NCBI RefSeq assembly: GCF_005938105.1
Contig: NZ_VCPE01000001.1
Location: 248,001-312,000 of the forward strand
Length of the DNA: 64,000 nt
Reading direction: 5' to 3'
Source: Brucella haematophila
GTDB taxonomy: Bacteria; Pseudomonadota; Alphaproteobacteria; Rhizobiales; Rhizobiaceae
This document shows positions 54,363 through 63,812 of the stretch, piece by piece; the first letter of the stretch is position 1; every line of letters starts with the position of its first letter. The notes beneath the pieces were generated by a model. It did not search any database and was not told where the DNA came from. It saw nothing but the letters and a program-made list of their open reading frames with translations. A program made the translations under genes and the position numbers.

Positions 54363-54700
54363 GTCTCCTCCGAGGCGCGAAACAAAGTCTACCGCTCAAT
54401 TTCCGTGCTGCTTTTCCCAACCGAACCGCGTCGCGATTCCATTGAGGATGTTCTGGAATTTTTACCCAGTCGGATGGGGTCCCACGACTTGGCTTTAGAG
54501 CGAGCGGCATACCCCTTTCAGGTCAGGCGCTAATACCAACGGTGACATTTCCCGCTGTGGGCGAAAGGCTATTCTGAAAGGCGCCGGGAAGCCGGGCGGA
54601 CTTTACCGCCCTGCACGGTTGCGAGGGGGTATCGCATCTTGGAAAACTGTCTGCCGGAAATGTCGGCGCTCCCGGTGTTCTTCATTGCACGGAGCGGATC
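54363..54700. other. Divergent intergenic region between the WecA-type and Wzx genes
   Basis: About 340 bases holding the promoters of both sets. It contains a small hairpin GGGCGG/CCGCCC (54594-54599/54606-54611). No other structure was recognised. Confidence 0.5.
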
Positions 54701-56197
54701 ATGAAAAATCATCGCAGAGGCTTCGTGATTGCCACGCTTGAGCAATATGCCGGATTACTGTGCAACTTTCTGACTGTTGTTGCGGTCTCGCGTTTTCTGG
54801 GGCCGAGCGAGACAGGCATGGGCGTCGTTGGCCTAAGCGTTGCGGCAATTGTGTTTTCGCTGCGCGAATTCGCAAGCGCTGAATTCCTGATCCGGATCGA
54901 GAAGGTCGAGGATCGCGATATCCAGACGGCATTCACGTTTTTGATGAGCGTTACGGCGGTTCTGGCGGTGGCGCTCTTTCTGGCGCGCGACTATTTCGCC
55001 GTCACCTATCACGACCCCATGCTTTCACTCTTTCTCACAGTCACCATCATCGCGGCAGTGATTGAAAGCGTTTCATTGCCGGTTGTCGCGTTATTGCGCC
55101 GCGACATGGCCTTCGGCGCTCTGGCGCGCATTCGCACGGCAGGTTCGGTTTGCGGCGCAGTTGTCACGATCGCAATGGCCTGGTGGGGTTTCGGTCATAT
55201 GTGCTTCGCCTTCGGTTCACTGGCCGCGGCGGCAGTCACCACTGCTTTCGCGGCAGCGCTCTACCCATTGGCCCGCCTGTTGCGCCCGTCACTTGCCAGC
55301 ATCGGCACCGCCTGGCAGTTCAGCATGTATCTGGGCAGCAGTGCGGGCTTAAGTAAAATTTGCGAGACGTTTCCGCAGCTTATGCTGGGGCGTTTCATGC
55401 CTGCTGCCTCCGTCGGCATCTATAATCGCGCCAATACGCTGAGCGGTTTGCCCGACCGGGTGTTTCTATCGGCGATCTTCACTGTCGCTTTTCCAATGTT
55501 GTCCGCGCAGGTGCGGGCGGGTGTGGATATAGCGCAGTCTTATGTGCGGGCGCTGTCCTATATTTCGGTGGTTTACTGGCCTGCGCAGATGCTTCTGGCG
55601 TTGCTCGCCTACCCGGCAGTGCATATCGTGCTGGGGCCTGACTGGTATGACGCAACGCCGATTGTCGTGATCATGTGCCTTGCCAGCGTGTTCTGGATTC
55701 CCATCATCCTGACCTATCCGTTGCTGATGGCGCTGGGAGCCAATCGCGATGCCTTCGTGTCCAACCTGATTTCGCGTGTAGTGACCACAGTCATTCTCTG
55801 CGTCGCCGCCTATCATGGCCTGATGGCGGTCGCGCTTAGTCTGTTCATCAGCACACCGTTCCAGATGGTGATTTCAGTGGTCTATGTGCGCAAGCACGTG
55901 CCGTTCTCCTACCGCATGTTGGGGGCGGAACTGTTGCGCAGCGGCTTCGTCACGCTTCTCACCATGGCCATTCCGCTCGCAATGGTTGCGGCTGCAGGCA
56001 CGTTTGAAGTTCATTGGGGCATGGGCATCGCCATCGGCCTTGCAGGCATGGCCAGCTGGCTTGGCGCAGTGTTGATCACGCGCCATCCTTTCGCATCGGA
56101 AATCACGCCGGTTCTCGGATGGGCGTTGAGCCGGGTTGTAAGCCGCCTTGGCCGGTTTGGGCGCGGGCGTTTTCCCACCTCCACGCCAGCTGAATAA
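54701..56197 (+). CDS. Wzx-like lipopolysaccharide/oligosaccharide flippase
   Basis: 498 residues with about 12-14 membrane helices of the MATE/MVF/PST superfamily. The N-terminal RGFVIATLEQYAGLLCNFLTVVAVSRFLGPSETGMGVVGLS and the central LGRFMPAASVGIYNRANTLSGLPDRVFLSAIFTVAFPMLS are characteristic of the WzxC/RfbX polysaccharide translocase group. It moves the undecaprenyl-linked repeat unit across the inner membrane. The ATG follows GGAGCGG. Followed 11 bases later by a GT2 gene. Confidence 0.9.
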   Translation: MKNHRRGFVIATLEQYAGLLCNFLTVVAVSRFLGPSETGMGVVGLSVAAIVFSLREFASAEFLIRIEKVEDRDIQTAFTFLMSVTAVLAVALFLARDYFAVTYHDPMLSLFLTVTIIAAVIESVSLPVVALLRRDMAFGALARIRTAGSVCGAVVTIAMAWWGFGHMCFAFGSLAAAAVTTAFAAALYPLARLLRPSLASIGTAWQFSMYLGSSAGLSKICETFPQLMLGRFMPAASVGIYNRANTLSGLPDRVFLSAIFTVAFPMLSAQVRAGVDIAQSYVRALSYISVVYWPAQMLLALLAYPAVHIVLGPDWYDATPIVVIMCLASVFWIPIILTYPLLMALGANRDAFVSNLISRVVTTVILCVAAYHGLMAVALSLFISTPFQMVISVVYVRKHVPFSYRMLGAELLRSGFVTLLTMAIPLAMVAAAGTFEVHWGMGIAIGLAGMASWLGAVLITRHPFASEITPVLGWALSRVVSRLGRFGRGRFPTSTPAE

Positions 56198-56208
56198 GGA
56201 GATCGAGG

Positions 56209-57213
56209 ATGGGGTCGCCACGTGTCGATGTTGTCATTCCGAATTACAATTATGGACGCTATCTCGGCATCTGTGTTCGCAGCGTGCTGTCGCAGGATAT
56301 TGAGAACCTGCGGGTGCTGATCATCGACAATGCCTCAACAGACGACAGTGCCGATATTGCGCGTGCTCTTGCTGCCGAAGATGCGCGGGTGGAGTTGTTG
56401 CTCAGGCCTGTCAACAAGGGGCAACACGCCTCGTTTAACGACGGTATCGATTGGGCGAGCGGCGACTATTTTGTTCTGCTCTGTTCTGATGACTTTATTG
56501 TTCCCGGTGCGTTGCGCCGGGCGCTGACCGTCATGGAACCGGACCCGACGATTGCCTTTTCCTATGGACGCGACGTTGCCGTGAATGGTGATGCGCCGAT
56601 CCCTCCCATACCGTCCCAGCCGGACGATGTGCCTTGCCGCGTCGAGACCGGCACTGCCTTCATCGAGCGCTTTTGTCGGCTCGGCGTGTTTCAGTTGCCG
56701 GGTTCTGCGATGGTTGTCCGTACTGCGGCGCAGAAAGCTGCGGGACACTATGTCGAGGCGTTGCCGCATAGCGACGATTATCACATGTGGCTGCGACTTG
56801 GATTGAAGGGGAGGATTGCCGAACTGGACTGTGTTCAGGGCGGAACGCGCTCGCATGGGCAGAACCGTTCGCAGCAATTGCGCGATACGCATCTCTTGCA
56901 TATCCAGCACACGGCGGATGCGGGCGAGTATTTCTTTGCCCGAGAAGGGCGTGTTCTGCCCGATTGCGATACCTTGCATCGTATGGCGCGTCGGGGCATC
57001 GCCGAACGGGCCTATTGGTCCGCCATATCCCACATGATGCGTGGTGATCCGGCGTGGTGGCAGCTTTTGAAATTTGCGGTGGCGCAGCGGACGCAGACGG
57101 CCTTTATCCCGCCAGTCAATTATCTCCTGCATCGGCCCGATACGAAGCGACGATTGCGCAGCTATGTCGATACGATGCTAGCTCGCCCTCTGGCGGCGGC
57201 TGGGCGCCGTTAA
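56209..57213 (+). CDS. Glycosyltransferase family 2
   Basis: 334 residues. GT-A nucleotide-binding start RVDVVIPNYNYGRYLGICVRSVLSQDIENLRVLIIDNASTDDS, then NKGQHASFNDGIDWASGDYFVLLCSDDFIVPGAL, with the DXD-type motif CSDD near residue 93. No membrane span. GGAG and GAGG both lie upstream of the ATG. Its last 36 bases overlap the end of the convergent pyruvyl transferase gene. Confidence 0.9.
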   Translation: MGSPRVDVVIPNYNYGRYLGICVRSVLSQDIENLRVLIIDNASTDDSADIARALAAEDARVELLLRPVNKGQHASFNDGIDWASGDYFVLLCSDDFIVPGALRRALTVMEPDPTIAFSYGRDVAVNGDAPIPPIPSQPDDVPCRVETGTAFIERFCRLGVFQLPGSAMVVRTAAQKAAGHYVEALPHSDDYHMWLRLGLKGRIAELDCVQGGTRSHGQNRSQQLRDTHLLHIQHTADAGEYFFAREGRVLPDCDTLHRMARRGIAERAYWSAISHMMRGDPAWWQLLKFAVAQRTQTAFIPPVNYLLHRPDTKRRLRSYVDTMLARPLAAAGRR

Positions 57214-58407
57214 CAGGACACCCTTCCGTTTTGTGAGAAGTTGGGCGCGCAGCGTTTCTTCCTGCTGGGCAAGCTTCAGCCGGTATTGCGCCACTCCGGC
57301 TTCGACCTTTTCGGCCAGTTCTTCACGCCGCTCAAACATGTCGTCGATTTGGGCCAGAATGGTTTGCGTATCGAACCGTTCGATATGATGGCCAAAGCCG
57401 TCCAGGCCCGTATCGTGCAGCAATGCTTCGTTTTTCGCGGCATAGCCGAGCGAGATTGCCGGACGCCCCATGGCGAGGGCGCAGACGATGTTGTGATAGC
57501 GGCTTGCCACCACAATATCGGTTTGCGCGATTTGCTGCATCAACTCATGCAGGGACGCGACGGGCTCGACGATGATCTTCGCTGCATCCGGTGATTGAAT
57601 CCGCGGCAGCAGATCGTTGATGGCCTGAAGATCACCCTTGTCGCCGGTGAGCAGCCGCACTTCGCGCCCGCTGGCCAGAAGCTTGTCAGCCAGTTCGGCG
57701 ATTTTGCCGAGATAGGTTTCATAGATATTCGAGGCATTGGCCTCATGCCGTTTCCAACCACGATAGGTCATGACGCCGAGGCCCACGCGTCTGGCAACGC
57801 TGTCATGCGCCGCGTTGCTGGCGGGGGGCAGCGCAAAGGCTATGTCTGCGCTCACCACATCGCTGCTTGAATTGACTCCGAGCGATTTCATGAAGTCGTG
57901 GGAGATTTCATCGCGATAGGAGCGGAATGCCGCCGTGAGTGCGGCCTTGCGGAAGAAGAAACGGCTGACCGGATGGTCGGCAGGCCCGGCGCCAACGGAA
58001 ACGAAGGCGAGTTTGGCACGACCGAGACGTGCGGCCAGACACCAGCGCATGATGACGAAAGGCCAACCGAACGGCCCTTCGTTGAAATCGTCGAGAATGC
58101 CGGTGCCGGGCACAATGATGAGGTCAAGACCATGCGCGACCGAGATGGCGGTGAGAAAGCCAGCCAGTCGTCGCGGCAGCTTCAGCAGCGCCTTGTCGAG
58201 CAGGCGGAACAGGTCGCTTTCGAGCGCGGGGTTTCCCACCGGCACTGTAGCGACATTGTATTTTTCTGAAATGATATCGGGCCGCGCGCAGATGCATAAG
58301 AGATCCGCATCGGGGCAGTTGCGTTTCAGTAATTGCAGCATGGCTTCCAGAGAGCCGTCATTGCCTGCATTGCCGGAACCGAACTGTCCGAAAAGGCCAA
58401 TTTTCAT
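57178..58407 (-). CDS. Polysaccharide pyruvyl transferase family protein
   Basis: Adds a pyruvate ketal (from PEP) to a sugar of the polymer, making it acidic. 409 residues: MKIGLFGQFGSGNAGNDGSLEAMLQLLK at the start, VPGTGILDDFNEGPFG near 115, and the C-terminal TDIVVASRYHNIVCALAMGRPAISLGYAAKNEALL, with the SRYH motif common to the family (CsaB/WcaK/ExoV). ATG at 58407 has GGAG eight bases upstream. It is the only gene of its transcript and overlaps the GT2 gene tail to tail. Confidence 0.9.
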   Translation of the reverse strand: MKIGLFGQFGSGNAGNDGSLEAMLQLLKRNCPDADLLCICARPDIISEKYNVATVPVGNPALESDLFRLLDKALLKLPRRLAGFLTAISVAHGLDLIIVPGTGILDDFNEGPFGWPFVIMRWCLAARLGRAKLAFVSVGAGPADHPVSRFFFRKAALTAAFRSYRDEISHDFMKSLGVNSSSDVVSADIAFALPPASNAAHDSVARRVGLGVMTYRGWKRHEANASNIYETYLGKIAELADKLLASGREVRLLTGDKGDLQAINDLLPRIQSPDAAKIIVEPVASLHELMQQIAQTDIVVASRYHNIVCALAMGRPAISLGYAAKNEALLHDTGLDGFGHHIERFDTQTILAQIDDMFERREELAEKVEAGVAQYRLKLAQQEETLRAQLLTKRKGVLLTAPSRRQRAS

Positions 58408-58584
58408 GCGGGTGTCTCCAGAAGCGCGTCCAAAGCGCCCCCAAAGCGCCATGTGCACGGTACTCTTGGATTACCGCGCGGGAAAACTGGCAGAAGGGGG
58501 AAGCCCATCGTCTAATGTAGGATGGTGCATACCTCTCTTACCCCTCATGGCCAGAATGCGCCTGCCTGCAAATTCGATACACTG

Positions 58585-58652
58585 GCAGCGGTATATCAAC
58601 TTGCCCCCTCGATATACCGGAACAAGGCTTCGAGGGACATTTTCCCTCGAAG
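58585..58652 (+). promoter_or_regulatory. Inverted repeat and leader hairpin before the GT4/aminotransferase operon
   Basis: CGGTATATC (58585-58593) and GATATACCG (58607-58615) are perfect 9-base arms 13 bases apart, centres 22 bases apart, as for a dimer binding two turns of one DNA face. Next, CTTCGAGGGA/TCCCTCGAAG (58628-58637/58643-58652) forms a perfect 10-bp hairpin with a 5-base loop, about 30 bases before the start codon. Confidence 0.6.
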
Positions 58653-58681
58653 TCTGTTTCCGGGGCTATGGGGTGTTTACG

Positions 58682-59914
58682 ATGAAATGTGCCTACTTCG
58701 TGCGCCCGCACATCGGCGGGACATATTCGGTATTCACGCGGATGCGTGCGTCGCTTGCGCGCTCGGATATTGAGTTGCGCTGGCTTGCGACGGGTGCTGC
58801 GGGCGATACCGTCAGCGTGCCCGAAGGGCAGGGGCTGGAGGATGCCGAACGGCAGGGCGATGCCATTGACCGGATGGGTGTTCTCGATGAAGAAACCCGG
58901 GCCAAACGCATTGTAGATTTTCTGCGCGATAATTGCTTCGACGCCGTTTTCGTCAACGTGTTGTCGCAGCGCTTCGAAACCAATCTCGTGCGCTATCTGC
59001 CCGCCGATATTTTGCGCATCATGATCGTCCACAGCATCACGCCCGGCACCTACGAGGCGGCGCGGGCAATTCGGGATCATGTTCACGCGACGGTCGGCGT
59101 GTCCAGGCGCTGCCGCGATGATCTTGTGCGCAGCTATGGCTTTGACGCCGGGCGCACGCTGGTCATCCCGAACGGGTTGAGCCGCGATCCGCATGTCGGA
59201 CGTGCGCCATCGCGTAGCGCGGATGGGAAGCCAATCCGGCTTTTGCATCTTGGCCGTATCGACGACAGTTCCAAGGGTGTGTTCTGGCTGCCGGGCATTC
59301 TGCGGCGGCTCACCTGCAATTACCATTTGACGATTGCAGGCGATGGACCGGACCTAGAAGCGCTGCGCCACAAGCTCGAACCGTTTGGCGACAAGGTCAG
59401 CTTTACCGGCTGGGTTGCACCCTCTGATGTGTCATGGCTGGTCAGCCAGCACGATGCGCTGGTCATGCCGTCGCGCTACGAAGGGTGCCCGATGACGCTG
59501 ATGGAAGCGATGAGTCAGGGTTGTCCTGCCATCGTATCGCGCATTACGGGTGTGACGGATATGATCGTCACCGATGGCGAAGACGGGATGCTTTTTCCCA
59601 TTGGCGATTGCGGGCGGGCAGCGGCGCAGATCGACCGGCTAGCTGGTGATCCGCATCTCCACAACCGCATGGCGGAAGCCGCCGTCCAGAAGGTCACGTC
59701 AACTTTCGACAGCGATATTGTCGGGGGCGCCTACGTAAACCTGCTGCAACAGCTGCACCGGGAGCGCCCCGAAATTGCGCCACCATTGGCGTTGTCGCAA
59801 TGGTCCATGCCGAATGCGCTGCATAAGAATTTGCGTAGTCACTTGCCGCAACCTGTCAAGAACTGGCTGCGTCGCGTGCGGGAGAGGGTAAATGCTGGAT
59901 GGTCCGCCGCGTAA
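58682..59914 (+). CDS. Glycosyltransferase family 4
   Basis: 410 residues, GT-B fold. Donor domain: RLLHLGRIDDSSKGVFWLPGILRRL, YHLTIAGDGPDLEALRHKL, VSFTGWVAPSDVSWLVSQHDALVMPSRYEGCPMTLMEAMSQGCPAIVS, with the EX7E pair in EGCPMTLME. The N-terminus MKCAYFVRPHIGGTYSVF fits a GT4 acceptor domain. The start at 58682 follows a hairpin leader; in-frame sequence upstream covers the antisense of the pyruvyl transferase gene and is not real. First gene of a + strand set running to the right edge. Confidence 0.9.
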   Translation: MKCAYFVRPHIGGTYSVFTRMRASLARSDIELRWLATGAAGDTVSVPEGQGLEDAERQGDAIDRMGVLDEETRAKRIVDFLRDNCFDAVFVNVLSQRFETNLVRYLPADILRIMIVHSITPGTYEAARAIRDHVHATVGVSRRCRDDLVRSYGFDAGRTLVIPNGLSRDPHVGRAPSRSADGKPIRLLHLGRIDDSSKGVFWLPGILRRLTCNYHLTIAGDGPDLEALRHKLEPFGDKVSFTGWVAPSDVSWLVSQHDALVMPSRYEGCPMTLMEAMSQGCPAIVSRITGVTDMIVTDGEDGMLFPIGDCGRAAAQIDRLAGDPHLHNRMAEAAVQKVTSTFDSDIVGGAYVNLLQQLHRERPEIAPPLALSQWSMPNALHKNLRSHLPQPVKNWLRRVRERVNAGWSAA

Positions 59915-59953
59915 TCAATGCGCTGTAAGCCCTGGCAATTGAAGGATTTCGCC

Positions 59954-61312
59954 ATGAATCTGTTCACATCGCAGTTTCGCAATTCCCAATTGCTGGGCAG
60001 CAAGGCCCATGCGCTTATTCCCGGTGGTTGCCACACCTATGCCAAGGGCGATGATCAATACCCGGTTCTGGCGCCGGGATTCATCCAGCGCGGTTGCGGT
60101 TCGCATGTCGTCGATGTCGATGGCAATGAATATATCGAATATGGCATGGGCAACCGGGCGGTGGGGTTGGGCCATGCCTATCCGCCGGTCCTGAAGGCTG
60201 TGCGCGATGCGCTGGAGGACGGGTGCAACTTCACGCGCCCAAGCGCCATCGAGGTGGATTGCGCGGAACGCTTTCTCGAACTGATCGACACTGCCGAAAT
60301 GGTCAAGTTCTGCAAGGATGGTTCGGACGCAACATCCGGCGCAATGCGTCTGGCACGCGCCTATACCGGGCGTGACATGATTGCCTGCTGCGGGGATCAT
60401 CCGTTCTTCTCCACCGATGACTGGTTCATTGGCACGACGAAAATGAATGCTGGCATTCCGGCATCGGTCTCTGCCCTGACTGCAACCTTCCGCTATAACG
60501 ACATCGCCAGCGTAAAGGCTCTGTTTGAGGATTATCCGGGGCGTATTGCGGCCATCATTCTGGAACCGGCCCGTGTTGATGATCCGAAGGACAATTTTCT
60601 GCATGAAGCGATGCGCATCGCCCATGAAAATGGCGCGCTTTTCGTGCTCGATGAAATGATCACTGGCTTCCGCTGGCACAGGCAGGGGGCCCAGAAACTC
60701 TACGATATCGTTCCGGATCTTTCCTGTTTCGGCAAGGCGCTCGGCAATGGTTTTGCCATTTCGGCGCTTGCAGGCAAGGCGGAATATATGCAGCTCGGCG
60801 GTCTCAGCCAGACCGAGTTTCCACGTGTGTTTCTGCTGTCGACCACGCATGGCGCCGAGACCCACGCCATGGCCGCTGCCATGGCGACAATGGCGGTTTA
60901 TCGCGATGAACCGGTCATTGAGCACCTGTACGGACAGGGGGCCAAGCTTGCGAGCGGTATGAACCAGGCAATCACCCGCCATGGCTTATGCAAATATGTC
61001 AGCACGGTTGGACGCGGCAGTTGCCTCGCCTATGCGACGCTGGACGAAACCGGTGCGCCATCACAGGCATTTCGCTCCCTGTTTCTTCAGGAGACCATCC
61101 GGCGCGGCGTGCTGATGCCTTCACTGGTGGTCAGCTATACCCATAGCGATGACGATATTGCGAAGACGATCGATGCGATTGACGGTGCGCTCGCCATCTA
61201 CGCGCGGGCGTTGAATGACGGTGTCGGGACCTATCTGACCGGACGTCCATCGCAGGTGGTCTATCGCCGCTTCAATGAAAGCGCGAATGCATGTCCGCCC
61301 GCGACGCTGTGA
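59954..61312 (+). CDS. Class III aminotransferase (glutamate-1-semialdehyde aminomutase-like)
   Basis: 452 residues, PLP fold-type I. FCKDGSDATSGAMRLARAYTGRD (about 119-141) is the phosphate-binding region, FVLDEMITGFRW holds the pyridine-N aspartate (D233), and K261 in SCFGKALGNGF is the PLP lysine. It resembles HemL and is typical of polysaccharide loci, where members act on sugar or amino-acid substituents. hemL itself would not be expected here. ATG at 59954 follows AAGGA. The end overlaps the next gene by 22 bases. Confidence 0.88.
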   Translation: MNLFTSQFRNSQLLGSKAHALIPGGCHTYAKGDDQYPVLAPGFIQRGCGSHVVDVDGNEYIEYGMGNRAVGLGHAYPPVLKAVRDALEDGCNFTRPSAIEVDCAERFLELIDTAEMVKFCKDGSDATSGAMRLARAYTGRDMIACCGDHPFFSTDDWFIGTTKMNAGIPASVSALTATFRYNDIASVKALFEDYPGRIAAIILEPARVDDPKDNFLHEAMRIAHENGALFVLDEMITGFRWHRQGAQKLYDIVPDLSCFGKALGNGFAISALAGKAEYMQLGGLSQTEFPRVFLLSTTHGAETHAMAAAMATMAVYRDEPVIEHLYGQGAKLASGMNQAITRHGLCKYVSTVGRGSCLAYATLDETGAPSQAFRSLFLQETIRRGVLMPSLVVSYTHSDDDIAKTIDAIDGALAIYARALNDGVGTYLTGRPSQVVYRRFNESANACPPATL

Positions 61313-62628
61313 GAGGAATGCTGGCAGGTCTATTTGGACTCCTGGCGCTGGTTGGAGCGGCGCAAGCGTCCGCAGAGGCCAGGCTTCCGATCCATGTCAG
61401 CGCAAATCACCGCTATTTTGAAGATGCGTCGGGCAAGCCATTTTTGATGCAGGGCGATACGGCCTGGTCACTGATCGTCCAGCTCAAACGCGATGACGCT
61501 GATCTCTACTTGAAAGACCGTCGCAAACGCGGCTTCAACACCTTGTTGGTCAATCTTCTGGAACATCAGTTTTCCAGCAATCCGCCTGCCAACGCCTATG
61601 GCGACAAACCGTTTAAAGACACGGCATTTGGCGAAGTCAATCCACGCTATTTTGACCACGCCGCATGGGTGATCGAACGGGCGCAGGCGCTTGGTTTTGT
61701 CGTTCTGCTGGCCCCAGCCTATCTCGGTGCCAATGGCGGCGGGCAGGGCTGGTATCTGGAAATCGAAGCCGCGGGGCCGGAACGGATGCGCGCCTATGGC
61801 GAAGCCATTGCGCGACGTTTTGCCAAATATACCAATATTGTCTGGGTGTTGGGCGGCGATTTTGATGCACCGGATAAACGGCTGGTGTCCAGTCTGGCCG
61901 AAGGCATCGCGGCGGTTTTGCCAAATGCGCTGCAAACCGTGCATACGCGGCGCAATACCAATACCGCCGCGGTCTGGTCCGACGCCAAGTGGCTCTCCAT
62001 CGATACCGTCTATGATTATGACGATGTTCATAGCGCGGTGCTTGCCCAGACCAAAGATAACCGACTGCCGGTCATTCTGATCGAAACGCTCTATGAAAAC
62101 GAGCACGGCACAAAGGCGCAATTGATACGCCAGAATGCCTATGGTGCGCTGCTGGCTGGAGCAGTTGGGCAGTTCTTCGGCAATAGTCCGATCTGGCACT
62201 TTAGCGGACCGGGCGTGTTCGACTCTGATCGTGACTGGCGGCAGGAGTTGAACAGTCCGGGTGCGCGGTCGATGACGGTTCTGCGAAAGCTGTTTGCAGT
62301 GCTGCCATGGACCGATCTTCAGCCCGACCGCAGCGGACAGATTACCAATGCGCGAAACCTCTATGCCGCATCGTTTTCAGGCGGGACGGGAGCCGTGATC
62401 TACGGTGAAGGAGGCAGCTTTTCCGTCAGCAGGGCTGTTGTGAAAACAGGCGATGATGTTGTCTGGATCGACCCTTTTTCCGGTGTGGGAACTCAAGCGG
62501 CCACACCGCAGAAGGATGGCCAGACGCTGACCTTTCGTACCCCCGCAGAAAAGAATGCTGGCGGTGATGGCGACTGGATATTGCTGATCGGCAAGCCCGG
62601 CCAGTTTGGCCCTGACCGAAAGGGGTAG
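61291..62628 (+). CDS. Secreted DUF4038 (apiosidase-like) glycoside hydrolase family protein
   Basis: 445 residues with a signal peptide (MLAGLFGLLALVGAAQASAEA). The domain is a TIM-barrel of the DUF4038/GH140-like type: VSANHRYFEDASGKPFLMQGDTAW (about 36-59), WVLGGDFD (185-192), and the carboxylates E265 and E269 in LIETLYENEH that are likely catalytic. A C-terminal beta domain (DUF5060-like, ending WILLIGKPG) follows. It is expected in the periplasm or outside and may trim, edit or release the polymer. The start may be 61291 or the ATG at 61318. Coupled to the aminotransferase gene by overlap. Confidence 0.83.
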   Translation: MSARDAVRGMLAGLFGLLALVGAAQASAEARLPIHVSANHRYFEDASGKPFLMQGDTAWSLIVQLKRDDADLYLKDRRKRGFNTLLVNLLEHQFSSNPPANAYGDKPFKDTAFGEVNPRYFDHAAWVIERAQALGFVVLLAPAYLGANGGGQGWYLEIEAAGPERMRAYGEAIARRFAKYTNIVWVLGGDFDAPDKRLVSSLAEGIAAVLPNALQTVHTRRNTNTAAVWSDAKWLSIDTVYDYDDVHSAVLAQTKDNRLPVILIETLYENEHGTKAQLIRQNAYGALLAGAVGQFFGNSPIWHFSGPGVFDSDRDWRQELNSPGARSMTVLRKLFAVLPWTDLQPDRSGQITNARNLYAASFSGGTGAVIYGEGGSFSVSRAVVKTGDDVVWIDPFSGVGTQAATPQKDGQTLTFRTPAEKNAGGDGDWILLIGKPGQFGPDRKG

Positions 62629-62750
62629 GCGCTACGCCCTTTCGCTGCTGTGCACCCCGCTTGTCTTTAACCGGATATGCCTTCGGTCAAATCGCTACCC
62701 CCACTGGTGCGTGATTAACTTGGATTATTGGGGATGCAGAGGAAACGAAC

Positions 62751-63812
62751 ATGAAAGTGCTGGTTACCGGAAGTCAGGGTTACATCGGATCGGTCATGGT
62801 GCCGATCCTCGTTCATGCGGGCCACGAGGTGTCGGGCTACGACATCGGTCTTTACGAACATTGCCTGTTCGAAGAAGGTGGAGCGGTCGTGAATGTACCC
62901 ACGCTGCGCAAGGATGTGCGCGATGTGTCGCCACGCGATCTGGAAGGTTTCGATGCTGTCATTCATCTGGCCGCGCTGTCGAATGACCCGTTGGGCAATC
63001 TCAATGAAGAACTGACCTATGACATCAACCACCGCGCCAGCGTGGCGGTGGCTAAAGCCGCCAAACGAGCGGGCGTGGGGCGTTTTCTTTTCGCATCGTC
63101 ATGCAGCAATTATGGCATCAGCGATGCCGACCTGATCGATGAGACCGGCGAGCTGAAGCCGGTGACGGCCTATGGTCGCTCGAAGGTGCGCGCCGAGCAG
63201 GAGATCCGGGAACTGGCCGATGCAGATTTCTGTCCGGTCTATTTGCGGCCCGCGACAGCCTATGGCGTGTCGCCTTTTCTGCGCTTCGATATTGTATTGA
63301 ACAATCTCGTCGCCTGGGCCGTGACCAAGGGACTGATCTATCTCAAGTCGGATGGCACGCCATGGCGGCCGATCGTGCATATTCGCGATATTTCCCGGGC
63401 TTTCATGGCGGCCATGGAAGCACCACGCGAGAAGGTCTTCAATGAAGCCTTCAATGTTGGTTCCACCGAACACAATTACCGCATTCGCGACATTGCAGGC
63501 ATTGTCGCCGAGACAGTGCCCGATTGCCGGATTGAATTTGCGGAAGATGCCGGGCCGGATACCCGGTCCTACCGTGTCAGCTTCGAGAAACTTGCGCGGG
63601 TTCTGCCCAATGCAAAGCCGCAATGGGATGCTGCGGCCGGTGCGGAAGAACTGCTCGCGGCCTATAGCCGCTCGACCTTGACGCTTGAGGAATTCGAGGG
63701 GCCGCGGTTCCAGCGCATCGCCCATATTCGAAAGCTTCTGGAGGAGGGCGTTCTCGATAGCGATCTGCGGCGCGTAGAGCTTATACAGCAGCCGTTAAGA
63801 GCAATCGCATGA
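62751..63812 (+). CDS. NAD-dependent epimerase/dehydratase (extended SDR)
   Basis: 353 residues. NAD motif [14 protein letters not shown] (residues 5-18), [13 protein letters not shown], catalytic Ser in [12 protein letters not shown], and YGRSKVRAE with the catalytic Tyr and Lys. Related to NDP-sugar epimerases/dehydratases found next to DUF4910 genes in surface glycan loci. It probably modifies an NDP-sugar, substrate unknown. GAGG lies upstream of the ATG. The stop overlaps the next gene by ATGA. Confidence 0.88.
   Translation: MKVLVTGSQGYIGSVMVPILVHAGHEVSGYDIGLYEHCLFEEGGAVVNVPTLRKDVRDVSPRDLEGFDAVIHLAALSNDPLGNLNEELTYDINHRASVAVAKAAKRAGVGRFLFASSCSNYGISDADLIDETGELKPVTAYGRSKVRAEQEIRELADADFCPVYLRPATAYGVSPFLRFDIVLNNLVAWAVTKGLIYLKSDGTPWRPIVHIRDISRAFMAAMEAPREKVFNEAFNVGSTEHNYRIRDIAGIVAETVPDCRIEFAEDAGPDTRSYRVSFEKLARVLPNAKPQWDAAAGAEELLAAYSRSTLTLEEFEGPRFQRIAHIRKLLEEGVLDSDLRRVELIQQPLRAIA

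Noticed and set aside
57935-58681. Long N-terminal extension of the GT4 gene at 58682
   Set aside because: It runs antisense through the pyruvyl transferase gene and the promoter/hairpin region. The family N-terminus begins at 58682.
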